From positions 1-59,892 of the forward strand of contig DAINSK010000023.1 of assembly GCA_036741355.1 (NCBI GenBank): a DNA stretch of 59,892 nt, read 5' to 3'. Below, piece by piece: positions 33,380 to 41,649 of the stretch. Numbering within the stretch: position 1 is the first letter of the stretch; every line of letters starts with the position of its first letter. Both the position numbers and the translations under genes were made by a program. The notes under the pieces were generated by a model. It did not search any database, was not told where the DNA came from, and saw nothing but the letters and a program-made list of their open reading frames with translations. The stretch comes from JBBRGK01 sp036741355. GTDB lineage: Bacteria; Chloroflexota; Dehalococcoidia; CAUJGQ01.

Positions 33380-34198
33380 ATGAGCACGACGTGGATCAGG
33401 GTCAGTTTTGCGGTATTGCTAGGGCTTGTCCTGGCCGTCTCCGCGGGTTTTGGCGTGCTGACGTTTGAGTCCGGGCCGCGTCCGCCGCAGCCCGTTGGCC
33501 TCAGTTTCTCCCAGTTGAACGGCAATAGCACGGACCAGGATAGCACCCGCATCAACAAGCAGATCGATGGATTTTACAGCGACAATCAGACCTACCGCGA
33601 GAAATTCCCGGATCACCAGCGCAACATCTTTCTCTGGTTCGCCGGTATAGGTATCGTTCTGGGCGTCATCGGCGTCGCGTTGCCGCGCGTGGTCAACTAT
33701 TTGCGCCTGGGATTCGTATTCGGCGGACTGCTGTTGGTCGGGGCCGGCACCTGGTACACATTGCAGCAGGTTCCCCAGGCCGCTCCACCGGCGTCGAGCT
33801 TGCTGGCGCTGTTTTCGGGCGGGTCGCCCAAGGAGCTCGATACGGCGGGGCGCTTCTTGCGCTTTGCGGTCTCAATAGTCGGCCTGCTGGTGTTGTTGTT
33901 TGTTGGACTTTGGCGGCTGACCGACTGGCAGCCGGCCGGTGCGAGCGAAGGCAGGCAGGCCCCCGGAGCGATCATGGGCGGTTACGCACCCGGCGCGGCG
34001 CCAATGCTCACGCCGTATGGCTCCCCAGCCGGTGCGCCGACGCGACCGTCTGAGGAACCGGCCAAATGGGCGCGGCCCGATGACCTCATACAGACGACGC
34101 AACCGCCTGCACCACCTGTTGTGCCGACGCAGCCGAGCGCGCCCGCGGGGTCCGAAGAGATCGCCAGAACCACAGAATCCTCCGCACCGCCGTTGTAG
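33380..34198 (+). CDS. Membrane protein with Pro-rich C-terminus, unknown
   Basis: A 272-residue protein with four predicted membrane helices: about residues 8-28 (VSFAVLLGLVLAVSAGFGVL), 83-102, 110-128 and 160-178. A soluble loop lies between the first two and contains NSTDQDSTRINKQIDGFYSD. The last 90 residues are Pro/Ala-rich and lack structure. GTG 33314 upstream would overlap a TATACT box, so I prefer ATG 33380, which has GGAGGGA 9 bases before it. It is followed after 10 bases by the CoA-transferase gene. I do not recognise the family. Confidence 0.6.
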   Translation: MSTTWIRVSFAVLLGLVLAVSAGFGVLTFESGPRPPQPVGLSFSQLNGNSTDQDSTRINKQIDGFYSDNQTYREKFPDHQRNIFLWFAGIGIVLGVIGVALPRVVNYLRLGFVFGGLLLVGAGTWYTLQQVPQAAPPASSLLALFSGGSPKELDTAGRFLRFAVSIVGLLVLLFVGLWRLTDWQPAGASEGRQAPGAIMGGYAPGAAPMLTPYGSPAGAPTRPSEEPAKWARPDDLIQTTQPPAPPVVPTQPSAPAGSEEIARTTESSAPPL

Positions 34199-34208
34199 AG
34201 GTCAACCC

Positions 34209-36566
34209 ATGTCCGGCGCACTGGACGGTATCCGAGTCATCGACCTGGCTCAGGGCATCGCCGGTCCGTACGGCGCGATGCTGCTGGCCGAGCAGGGCGC
34301 CGACGTACTGAAAATCGAGCCGCCCGAGGGCGATCCGTACCGGACCCAGCCTGGCTTCCGCGCGCTCAATCGAAGCAAGGAGGGGGCGGTTGCAGACCTT
34401 GAGACGGAGCAGGGACGCGCCGCAATACTCGACGCCGTCGCAGCGGCCGACGTGCTCGTGTATGACGGCTCACCGGGGGATGTCGCCCGACTCGGCCTCG
34501 ATTACGCCTCTCTTTCGGCGATCAATCGGCGCCTCGTTTATTGCTGGATGCCGCCGTACGGGAGCTGTGGTCCGCACGCCGAACGGGCGCCGGACGATGC
34601 GTTGGTTGCGGCGCTCGACGGCATCATGGCGACGCAGTATTCGAGCCACCCGGGTCCGACATACCTCACGGTGCCTCTCTCCAGCTACGGCGCGGCCATC
34701 CTCGCCGCTGGTGCAATCTGTGCGGCATTGTGGGTCAGACAACGAACCGGTCAGGGGCAACTGGTTGAGGTATCGTGGCTGGCAGGCGGTTTCGCGGTTC
34801 AAACGGGTACGATCCTCATGGGCGAAGGGATCACCCGGCTTTCCGGCGTGCCGGTCAACCCCCTCGGGCCGGTGCCCGTTTACCGGGTCTTTCGGGCCGC
34901 GGACGACCGGTATCTTTTTCTCGCCTGCGGGCACAGCGGTTTTTTCCACCGTTTCTGCCTGCTGATCGATCGTCCCGACATGATATCAGATTCACGCTTC
35001 CAAAACGCTCCCTGGGGCATCGTCGACCCGGACGATCGAGCGGCGTTGGCGAGAGAGCTGGAACCGATCATGGCAAGTAAGCCGCGCGACGAATGGCTCA
35101 CCTTGCTCTCCGCGGCCGATATTCCCTGCGCACCCGTCCTGCTGCGCGACGATTACCTGCAGGACCCGCAGGTCGAGCACATCGGAATGCGCGCTGTTGT
35201 GGAAGATCCGGAACTGGGCTCGACCGTCCAGCCCGGAACGCCGTTGCGTTTGCATGGAACCCCGGGTGGTATCCGCGGTGGCGCTCCGTTGCTCGGGGGT
35301 CGACTGTTGGATGGCACGCCGTTCGGCGCCGGTGATTCCGCGGCGATTCGGGGCGAAACGTCACCAAATGTGCCGTTGCCGGCGAGCGCCCTGGCAGGGC
35401 TGCGCGTTCTCGACCTCTCGGCCTACATCGCCGGTTCGCTCTGCCCGATGACGCTCGCCGACTGGGGCGCCGACGTCATCAAGATCGAGGGGCTGGATGG
35501 AGACCCGTTCCGCGCGTTTGGCTTCGGTTTCCTAGGCTGGAACCGCGGCAAGCGCAGCGTTGCGGTCGATCTGAAGCGCCCGGAGGGTCGCGAACTGATC
35601 TACGAACTGGTACGCGGCGCCGATGTGGTCGTGGAAAACTTCCGTCCGGGTGTTTCGGAACGCCTAGGGGTCGACTACGAAACGCTTCAGGCGATCAATC
35701 CGCGCCTAATCTATTCGAGCGAGACTGCTTACGGTCGCAGTGGTCCGTACGTGACCCGTCCCGGCTTCGATCCGCTGCTGCAGGCGCGATCGGGGATGAT
35801 GGCAGCGCAGGGAGGCCTCCTTGACGGTCATTCCCCGGTGTTCCTCACGGTCGCTCTTTGTGACTATGGTGCGGCATTGCTCAGCGTATTTGGCATCAGC
35901 GCCGCACTGGTGGCGCGAGAACGAACCGGCGAAGGCCAACGGGTGGAGACCAACCTCACGAGCTCGGCAATGGCTATGCAAATGGCTGAGTTCGTCCGGT
36001 ATCAGGGTTCACCACCGCCCTTGGAGGGCGGCGCCGATTACCGCGGACCGACTGCGCTTTGCCGCGCGTATGAAGCGCAGGACGGCTGGTTGCTGCTGGC
36101 TATCCGTGACGCCACGCACTGGGTGCCGCTAACGCAAGCACTCGATCGGTTCGACCTGTTGCATACCTACACTCCACTGGAGGCGATCGAGGAGACGGGG
36201 CACGGACACCTAGCTACGACAATTGCCACGGCGTTCCTCACAAGAACTGTCGCGGAATGGCTCGACCGCTGCGACCGAGCGGGTGTCCCGGCCGGGCCGG
36301 TGATCAGTGCACAGGCGCTCTTCTCCGACCCGCACATTGCCGCAAATGACCTGATCGTGACGCACCAGCATCCGGTTTGGGGTCGCGTCGAGCAGACCGG
36401 CCAGCTGGTAAAGTTTAGCCGGACGCCCGGCAAGATCGGACCTGTTGCTTCGATGCTTGGCCAGCACACCGAAGAAGTGTTGATCGAGGCCGGCATCGGC
36501 CGAGATCGGGTCCGCACTCTACTCCTAGGCGGCATCATTTCGCAGCATCAAGGGAACGAGGCCTGA
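34209..36566 (+). CDS. Fused double class III CoA-transferase (CaiB/BaiF)
   Basis: A 785-residue protein made of two complete CaiB/BaiF-type domains in tandem. Domain 1 begins LDGIRVIDLAQGIAGPYGAM and domain 2 (from about residue 395) begins LAGLRVLDLSAYIAGSLCPM. Class III transferases move CoA between carboxylic acids through an Asp-bound anhydride/thioester. Domain 2 keeps an aspartate at the expected place (ALCDYGAAL, D552). Domain 1 has serine there (PLSSYGAAI, S159). Usual family members are about 400 residues and work as interlocked homodimers. I infer a pseudo-dimer in which only the second half is active. The substrate is unknown. ATG 34209 follows GAGGTC. Confidence 0.88.
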   Translation: MSGALDGIRVIDLAQGIAGPYGAMLLAEQGADVLKIEPPEGDPYRTQPGFRALNRSKEGAVADLETEQGRAAILDAVAAADVLVYDGSPGDVARLGLDYASLSAINRRLVYCWMPPYGSCGPHAERAPDDALVAALDGIMATQYSSHPGPTYLTVPLSSYGAAILAAGAICAALWVRQRTGQGQLVEVSWLAGGFAVQTGTILMGEGITRLSGVPVNPLGPVPVYRVFRAADDRYLFLACGHSGFFHRFCLLIDRPDMISDSRFQNAPWGIVDPDDRAALARELEPIMASKPRDEWLTLLSAADIPCAPVLLRDDYLQDPQVEHIGMRAVVEDPELGSTVQPGTPLRLHGTPGGIRGGAPLLGGRLLDGTPFGAGDSAAIRGETSPNVPLPASALAGLRVLDLSAYIAGSLCPMTLADWGADVIKIEGLDGDPFRAFGFGFLGWNRGKRSVAVDLKRPEGRELIYELVRGADVVVENFRPGVSERLGVDYETLQAINPRLIYSSETAYGRSGPYVTRPGFDPLLQARSGMMAAQGGLLDGHSPVFLTVALCDYGAALLSVFGISAALVARERTGEGQRVETNLTSSAMAMQMAEFVRYQGSPPPLEGGADYRGPTALCRAYEAQDGWLLLAIRDATHWVPLTQALDRFDLLHTYTPLEAIEETGHGHLATTIATAFLTRTVAEWLDRCDRAGVPAGPVISAQALFSDPHIAANDLIVTHQHPVWGRVEQTGQLVKFSRTPGKIGPVASMLGQHTEEVLIEAGIGRDRVRTLLLGGIISQHQGNEA

Positions 36567-36576
36567 GCCGGCTGAG

Positions 36577-37767
36577 TCAGCCGCGGAGCGCCTTCGCCGC
36601 GCGGCGCGGCAGGCCGTCCGCCATGCCGTCATGCTCAACGGGCGGTAGTCCGGCCGTCGAAGCCGCCGTTCGCGCCGTGGGGACAGCAACAATCGGGTCT
36701 TGTCCGAGCCTCCGGTAGATGTAGACGAAGGTGTCCCGAATGACGGCGGCCAGGGGCACCACCAACAGCAATCCCCAGAACCCGGCAATGTGCCCGGCGA
36801 CGACGATGAGCAACAGAATGAACGCCGGGTGGATGCGTACAGCGCGACCCTGGATGCGCGGCACGAGCAAAAAGTCCTTCAGTTCCTGGGCAACGAAGAG
36901 GAACAGAAACACCCACAGAACTTCCCAGCCGGGATGGGTGGCGAGCACCACGATCAGCGCGGGGATGCCGCCAAGCATCGGACCAATTACCGGAATCAGG
37001 TTGGCGACCCCGGCGATGACACCTAGCGCGACTGCGAAACGGACGCCGAACCATACGAGCCCAATTGTCGTCACAATGCCCGTCGCTGTAGCGAGGAGGA
37101 GCTGCGCCCGCAGGTAAAAGCCGAACACGCTTTGGGCGTTGAGAAGCAGGTGCTCGACATCTGGCTGGACTTCAGCCGGAAATAGCCCGAGAAACCAACG
37201 GGTCGCCTTTGCGCGGTCTTTGAGCACAAAGAAGGCCCAAAAGGGAACCACGATGTAGCTGATCAATGTGGTGACGCTGTCGGTCGCAAAATTGATTGTG
37301 TGCTGAAAGATCGTCTGGCCGTACTCACCGAGCTTGTTGGCGATCTGTTGCCAGTTCTGGTCGATCTGAGTGCGGATGTCCGCGGGAACATTGCTCTGGT
37401 ACCAGCCGCTATTGTCCTGCAGTTCACGCTGCGCGCGCTGTACGAGTGAAGGCAACACGCTGGCGAGGTTCTTACCTTCGGCCAGGAGCCGAGGCCCGAT
37501 CAGGACAACGATCAGCGCGAATATTCCGGCCAGGACGAAGTAAACGAGCGCGATGCTCACCGAGAGGGCGAGGTCCGGGTGCCGGCGGCGGAACGGCAAA
37601 TCATGCGCGAGGCGATCGACGATTGGGCCGCACACGATGACGAATACGATGCCAAGCAAGAACGGCGGCAATACGCCGCGCGCCGCGTACAGCACGTACA
37701 GGACGACCAGCAGAGCCCCACCGACCATGGCGGTGCGCAGGCGCTTCCGGACGACACTAACTGCCAT
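36577..37767 (-). CDS. AI-2E family transporter
   Basis: A 396-residue membrane protein of the AI-2 exporter family (UPF0118, TqsA/YdiK-like). Two helices open the protein, a hydrophilic region follows (about residues 95-160), then further helices. GVANLIPVIGPMLGGIPALI and QELKDFLLVPRIQGRAVRIH are the family signatures. The C-terminal 35 residues are soluble. GGGAGGTCG precedes the ATG. Members have been linked to autoinducer-2, sodium/proton exchange and other exports, so the cargo cannot be assigned. It converges with the CoA-transferase gene at a 10-base gap. Confidence 0.88.
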   Translation of the reverse strand: MAVSVVRKRLRTAMVGGALLVVLYVLYAARGVLPPFLLGIVFVIVCGPIVDRLAHDLPFRRRHPDLALSVSIALVYFVLAGIFALIVVLIGPRLLAEGKNLASVLPSLVQRAQRELQDNSGWYQSNVPADIRTQIDQNWQQIANKLGEYGQTIFQHTINFATDSVTTLISYIVVPFWAFFVLKDRAKATRWFLGLFPAEVQPDVEHLLLNAQSVFGFYLRAQLLLATATGIVTTIGLVWFGVRFAVALGVIAGVANLIPVIGPMLGGIPALIVVLATHPGWEVLWVFLFLFVAQELKDFLLVPRIQGRAVRIHPAFILLLIVVAGHIAGFWGLLLVVPLAAVIRDTFVYIYRRLGQDPIVAVPTARTAASTAGLPPVEHDGMADGLPRRAAKALRG

Positions 37768-37895
37768 CGTAACGACCTCCCGGCGCCGAAATTCTCGGCT
37801 TTGAACGGTGGCGAGTCAAGTTGGGTCCGCCAGTATCCTCGTAATCCATCGTGTAAGACCGTCTAAAGATGCATGAAGTTGTAATGTCGCGGAGG

Positions 37896-37924
37896 TTGGC
37901 AGGCATCCCAACTGGACCTAGGAT
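37896..37924 (+). promoter_or_regulatory. Promoter before a small unknown gene
   Basis: TTGGCA (37896-37901) and TAGGAT (37919-37924) with a 17-base spacer, about 75 bases before GTG 38001. Confidence 0.6.
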
Positions 37925-38000
37925 ACAGGGTAGGGATGGGCAGGCCGGTGCAGCCCATCCGGTGAGGTTCCACTGCGCCGAGAGGTTTTGGAGGGGAATT

Positions 38001-38237
38001 GTGGCACGGATCATCGTTGCAAACCGCCATGGACACCAGGTAGTCGAGTACGACACTGTCACAGACACGGAAGAGGCCCGACGGTCGGTTGAAGCAGCGG
38101 AGCGAATCCTCCGTGAAGCGCGAGACCAGGGCTGTCGGGTATCGAAGAAAGTCGGCGACCAGCACGTGATCGACGACGGACCATTCGATCCGACCGTTGA
38201 GGAGTACCAGGTCATCGCCCCGCTGGCAGGCGGGTAG
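38001..38237 (+). CDS. Small protein ending in Gly-Gly, unknown
   Basis: A 78-residue protein starting at GTG 38001, with GGAGGGG just before it. It begins VARIIVANRHGHQVVEYDTV, has a central helix (EEARRSVEAAERILREARDQ), then a short beta segment and ends VIAPLAGG. The terminal Gly-Gly is reminiscent of small carrier proteins such as ThiS/MoaD or of ubiquitin-like proteins, but the rest does not show an obvious beta-grasp pattern. The frame is open upstream to 37869, which lies before the promoter. Function unknown. Confidence 0.6.
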   Translation: MARIIVANRHGHQVVEYDTVTDTEEARRSVEAAERILREARDQGCRVSKKVGDQHVIDDGPFDPTVEEYQVIAPLAGG

Positions 38238-38342
38238 GCGGCCCAACCGCACCACAACTCGATAAACTGATGGCCGCCGGCGACGGAAGCGGTCGGATTT
38301 TCTCGCCTCCGTGATCCCGGCTTGCCTTCTGGTAATACCGGC

Positions 38343-39029
38343 GTGTCATCTTCATTCTTTCGCCGGCTTGTAGATGAGTTCTTGAGCCTGGTTACGCCCT
38401 CTCGCCGGGACGAATACTTGTTGACGCCCGGTGCAGATGCCTGGGCGATGGATGACGGCGAGCCGGATGAGGACGAAGACTGGTTTGGAGACGCCTTGGC
38501 CAGACACTGGCGCACCGGCGTGAACGTCGATGATGCGCGACGGCTTGGTTATTGGCCGGGACAGGAGCATCGCCCCGATTTCGTCCGTGCCTGGCAATCC
38601 GAAGGCGCCCAGGCGCTGGAACGACCCTGGAACTACCGCTGGGACCGGCTGCCGAAGCGCAGCGCGGGTCCCGGATTTTCGCGTGGAGACTACCGCGATG
38701 CGCGGGTTCGCGCACTGGAAATAGCCCGCGAGACGCTCGGTGAGGATCTCTGGCAGCGGCTCGAATTAAACGGCTATCTCGACGTTCGATCGTCCAAATT
38801 TCCGGGGGTTACGTATCGCCTCCGGGTCGGGCGCCGCATCGAGGTGCTCTGTGATCCAGGCGTGGAACCACCCTGGTATTACGATTTTCTCTGCATCAAC
38901 CCCGCCTACCCGCTGCCTGAATACGAGTTCTTTGCACAGCTCTATCTCTACGTGCGCGACCGGGAAGACGAAGTCGTCAAGGTTGCTGCTCCCCAGCCGT
39001 GGGATCAGGCCCTGGGGCGGACATTCTAA
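38343..39029 (+). CDS. Conserved-looking acidic protein, unknown function
   Basis: A 228-residue soluble protein. The N-terminal part is strongly acidic (DDGEPDEDEDWFGDALARHW). The middle has GDYRDARVRALEIARETLGE and the C-terminal part is rich in aromatics (PPWYYDFLCINPAYPLPEYE, LYLYVRDREDEVVKV). GTG 38343 is my preferred start; TTG 38322 is in frame upstream. No membrane segment or known motif. It follows the small Gly-Gly protein by 105 bases. Confidence 0.55.
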   Translation: MSSSFFRRLVDEFLSLVTPSRRDEYLLTPGADAWAMDDGEPDEDEDWFGDALARHWRTGVNVDDARRLGYWPGQEHRPDFVRAWQSEGAQALERPWNYRWDRLPKRSAGPGFSRGDYRDARVRALEIARETLGEDLWQRLELNGYLDVRSSKFPGVTYRLRVGRRIEVLCDPGVEPPWYYDFLCINPAYPLPEYEFFAQLYLYVRDREDEVVKVAAPQPWDQALGRTF

Positions 39030-39048
39030 GGCCTCCCGCGGCCGTGGG

Positions 39049-40008
39049 TTAGGTTACGCGCGGCATAATCTCGTGTGCGATGAGCTCGAGCACCGCGTCG
39101 TCGGTCTGGTTGTGATGCTGAAGCATGACGCGCTGCACGCCCGCTCCGGACAACGCCTGGAGCTGTCCCGTCACGTCATCGGGCGTGCCGACGAGCCAGC
39201 CGGCCGACTGCATCCTGGCGGGCACCGATTCGGCGGGTAGCGACGCCAGCCGCGGAATCACCCGTTGCAGCCCCTCCACCCGGCGACGCATCTCCGCTTC
39301 GTTCCTGCCGATGATAAACGCGCACATCATCGAACGTCGGATCGTGCCGGGGTCCCGGCTAACCTCGGCGCAGTGCTGCTCCAGGACTTTGGTCTTCGCC
39401 CGGTAGGCATCCGGAGGAAGGTTGACGGCGTTCCATTCGTCGGCGTACCGAGCGACGATCCGCAACGTCCTCTTCTCACCGCTGCCGCCGACGAGCAGCG
39501 GCGGGTGTGGCTGCTGAGAAGGCGTGGGATGCATCTCGGCATCGCTGAGGCTATAGTGCTTTCCCTTCAGTGACACCTTGCGTCCGGTCCACAGCGACTC
39601 GATCACCTGGATGCCCTCTTCCAGCCGATCCATACGCTCACGCACGGCCGGAAACGGGATGCCGAAAGCCTCATGCTCGGGGACGTTCCAGCCGGCTCCC
39701 ACGCCGAGCACCAGGCGTCCGCCCGACAGTTCGTCCACGGCAGCCGACATTCGGGCTAGCAGTGCAGGGTGGCGGAACGTCATCGAGCACACCAGCGGAC
39801 CAAAGCGGAGCCGCGTGCTGCGCGATGCCAGGTCGACAAGCGACACCCACGTTTCCAGCGCGTTCCGTTCCGACGCACCCATCAGCGAAAAAAAGTGGTC
39901 TGAGCGCCATAACGACTCGAAGCCGAGCCCTTCGACCAGTGACGCTATGTGGCGCCAGCGCACCCAGGTCAGCCCTTCTTGGCCTTCGATCATCACGCCT
40001 AGATCCAT
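39049..40008 (-). CDS. Luciferase-like F420-dependent oxidoreductase
   Basis: A 319-residue TIM-barrel enzyme of the LLM class. The start (MDLGVMIEGQEGLTWVRWRH) leads into FESLWRSDHFF. VDELSGGRLVLGVGAGWNVP, PPLLVGGSGEKRTLRIVARY and ADEWNAV are typical of the F420-dependent rather than FMN-dependent branch. The substrate cannot be told from sequence. AGAGGTTGAG precedes the ATG. It is divergent from the ECF sigma gene (92-base gap). Confidence 0.85.
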   Translation of the reverse strand: MDLGVMIEGQEGLTWVRWRHIASLVEGLGFESLWRSDHFFSLMGASERNALETWVSLVDLASRSTRLRFGPLVCSMTFRHPALLARMSAAVDELSGGRLVLGVGAGWNVPEHEAFGIPFPAVRERMDRLEEGIQVIESLWTGRKVSLKGKHYSLSDAEMHPTPSQQPHPPLLVGGSGEKRTLRIVARYADEWNAVNLPPDAYRAKTKVLEQHCAEVSRDPGTIRRSMMCAFIIGRNEAEMRRRVEGLQRVIPRLASLPAESVPARMQSAGWLVGTPDDVTGQLQALSGAGVQRVMLQHHNQTDDAVLELIAHEIMPRVT

Positions 40009-40100
40009 CGTCGCTCAACCTCTTTACCTTGTTACGGCCCACGGGCTGCACTGCGGAGCATTGTACGGCGTAACCCGCTGCTATACTGACGCCGGCGCCG

Positions 40101-40724
40101 GTGATCTGTGCAAGATTCGCCCGCGTACTACCGATTGTCGTGGTAGCAACGCTGTTGCAACGGACTGATGAAGAGCTGATGCAAGCGCTGGCCGGTAGCG
40201 ACGCCAGCGCTCTGGAGGAGTTGTACGATCGGTACGGCCGCCTGTCCTTCTCGTTGGCCGTGCGCATTGTGGGCAACCCTGAGACGGCGGAGGAGATCGT
40301 TCAAGAGGCGTTCCTTTCGGTTTGGCGCCGCGCCCAGACCTATACCAGCGGACGCGGCTCTGCACGGACGTGGGTCCTCAGCATTACCCACCACCGCGCT
40401 ATTGACGCGCTGCGCCGCAAAGCGTCACGCGTGCAGACGGCGCCCATGGATGACGTACGGCTGCCGTTTCCGGGAGCTCAGGACGTGTGGTTGGACGTAA
40501 GCAGGACGCTCGAACGGGAAGAGGTTCGGTCCGCCTTGTCCAAGCTGCCGGCCGAACAGCGTGATGGGATTGAGCTCGCCTATTTCGGCGGCCTCACCTA
40601 TCCCGAAATCGCCGAGAAGCTGAACCTGCCGCTAGGAACGGTAAAGAGCCGGCTGCGGCTCGGACTGCAAAAGCTACGCGGAATCCTCGAAAATCCAAAC
40701 GTCGAGGCGAGCACGAGTTCATGA
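40101..40724 (+). CDS. ECF sigma factor (SigK/SigL-like)
   Basis: A sigma-70 family protein of up to 207 residues with only regions 2 and 4. Region 2 reads ALEELYDRYGRLSFSLAVRI and GNPETAEEIVQEAFLSVWRR. Region 4 reads LSKLPAEQRDGIELAYFGGL, TYPEIAEKLNLPLGTVKSRL. The next gene is an RskA-type anti-sigma factor, so this is a SigK-like signalling pair. The start is uncertain: GTG 40101 lies only 13 bases after a TATACT box (40082-40087), and GTG 40140 is an alternative closer to the domain. Confidence 0.9.
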   Translation: MICARFARVLPIVVVATLLQRTDEELMQALAGSDASALEELYDRYGRLSFSLAVRIVGNPETAEEIVQEAFLSVWRRAQTYTSGRGSARTWVLSITHHRAIDALRRKASRVQTAPMDDVRLPFPGAQDVWLDVSRTLEREEVRSALSKLPAEQRDGIELAYFGGLTYPEIAEKLNLPLGTVKSRLRLGLQKLRGILENPNVEASTSS

Positions 40725-40755
40725 TGAGTAACCAGCATTGGCGGAAATGGGCGCA

Positions 40756-41565
40756 ATGATCATGGAATGCACAGATGTCGAGGAGCTGGCCGGTGCCTTC
40801 GCGCTTGGCGCGGTGCCTGCCGACGAATCGAAACTGATCGACGCGCACCTTCGCGAATGTCCGAACGATCATCATGTCGTGCGTGAATTGATGGAAGTGG
40901 CGAGTCTGTTACCGCTCGCTTGCGAAGAAGCAGAGCCGCCAGCGGGATTGCGACGGAGCCTCATGGCGGTGATGGTCGCCCAACTCGGTGTCGCTGGTGC
41001 GACAACAGAAGGAATCAACGCTGCAGATGCAGGCCAAAATCCGCCGGATGTAGTTGAACGGCCGGCCCGTGAGCCGGTGTGGTTCCCCTTGCAACGACGG
41101 TGGCGTACCGTCTGGTCGAACCCGGGGATCTGGGCCGCGGCGGCTCTTCTGTTTATCGCCATTGGTCTCGGTGCCTGGAACGCCAGCTTACACAGTAGCC
41201 TGGACAAGCGATCGGCGCTCGCACAACAGCAGCAGCAGGTTCTCGCCGCGCTCGCGGGCGGCGCCCGGATCGTCCAGCTTAGCGGCCAAAACGACATCGT
41301 GGCCACGCTCGTGCAACCGCGTAGCGACGGTGCGGCGTTCGTGGTCGGCAACATGCCAGGGTTGCCTTCCGGTAAGGCCTACGAGGCGTGGGTCATTCGC
41401 GACGGAAAGCCCGCGGCCGCCGGCGTATTCAAGGTGTCCGGATTTTCGATCATGACACTCAAGGTGGATACAGCCGGTGCGCAGGCAGTAGCATTCACCA
41501 TTGAACCCGAGCAGGGCAGTCAATCGCCGACCCTTCCGATCGTCGCGCAGGCGCCGGTGAGCTAA
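40756..41565 (+). CDS. RskA-like anti-sigma factor
   Basis: An about 269-residue single-span anti-sigma factor. The N-terminal cytoplasmic domain (ECTDVEELAGAFALGAVPAD, IDAHLRECPNDHHVVRELME) binds the sigma factor. One helix at about residues 124-142 (WAAAALLFIAIGLGAWNASL) crosses the membrane. The outer domain (RIVQLSGQNDIVATLVQPR, GKAYEAWVIRDGKPAAAGVF) is the anti-sigma-K type. In the family, site-2-type proteolysis releases the sigma factor. ATG 40747, 40756 and 40762 are all possible starts. The sigma gene ends 31 bases upstream. Confidence 0.88.
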   Translation: MIMECTDVEELAGAFALGAVPADESKLIDAHLRECPNDHHVVRELMEVASLLPLACEEAEPPAGLRRSLMAVMVAQLGVAGATTEGINAADAGQNPPDVVERPAREPVWFPLQRRWRTVWSNPGIWAAAALLFIAIGLGAWNASLHSSLDKRSALAQQQQQVLAALAGGARIVQLSGQNDIVATLVQPRSDGAAFVVGNMPGLPSGKAYEAWVIRDGKPAAAGVFKVSGFSIMTLKVDTAGAQAVAFTIEPEQGSQSPTLPIVAQAPVS

Positions 41566-41649
41566 ACCGTCGATCCGAATTCCAACGACGCATATACGAC
41601 GAACCAGCACTCGCCGCGGGTGCCGGTTGGTCGGTGTACGCGCCCGAAA

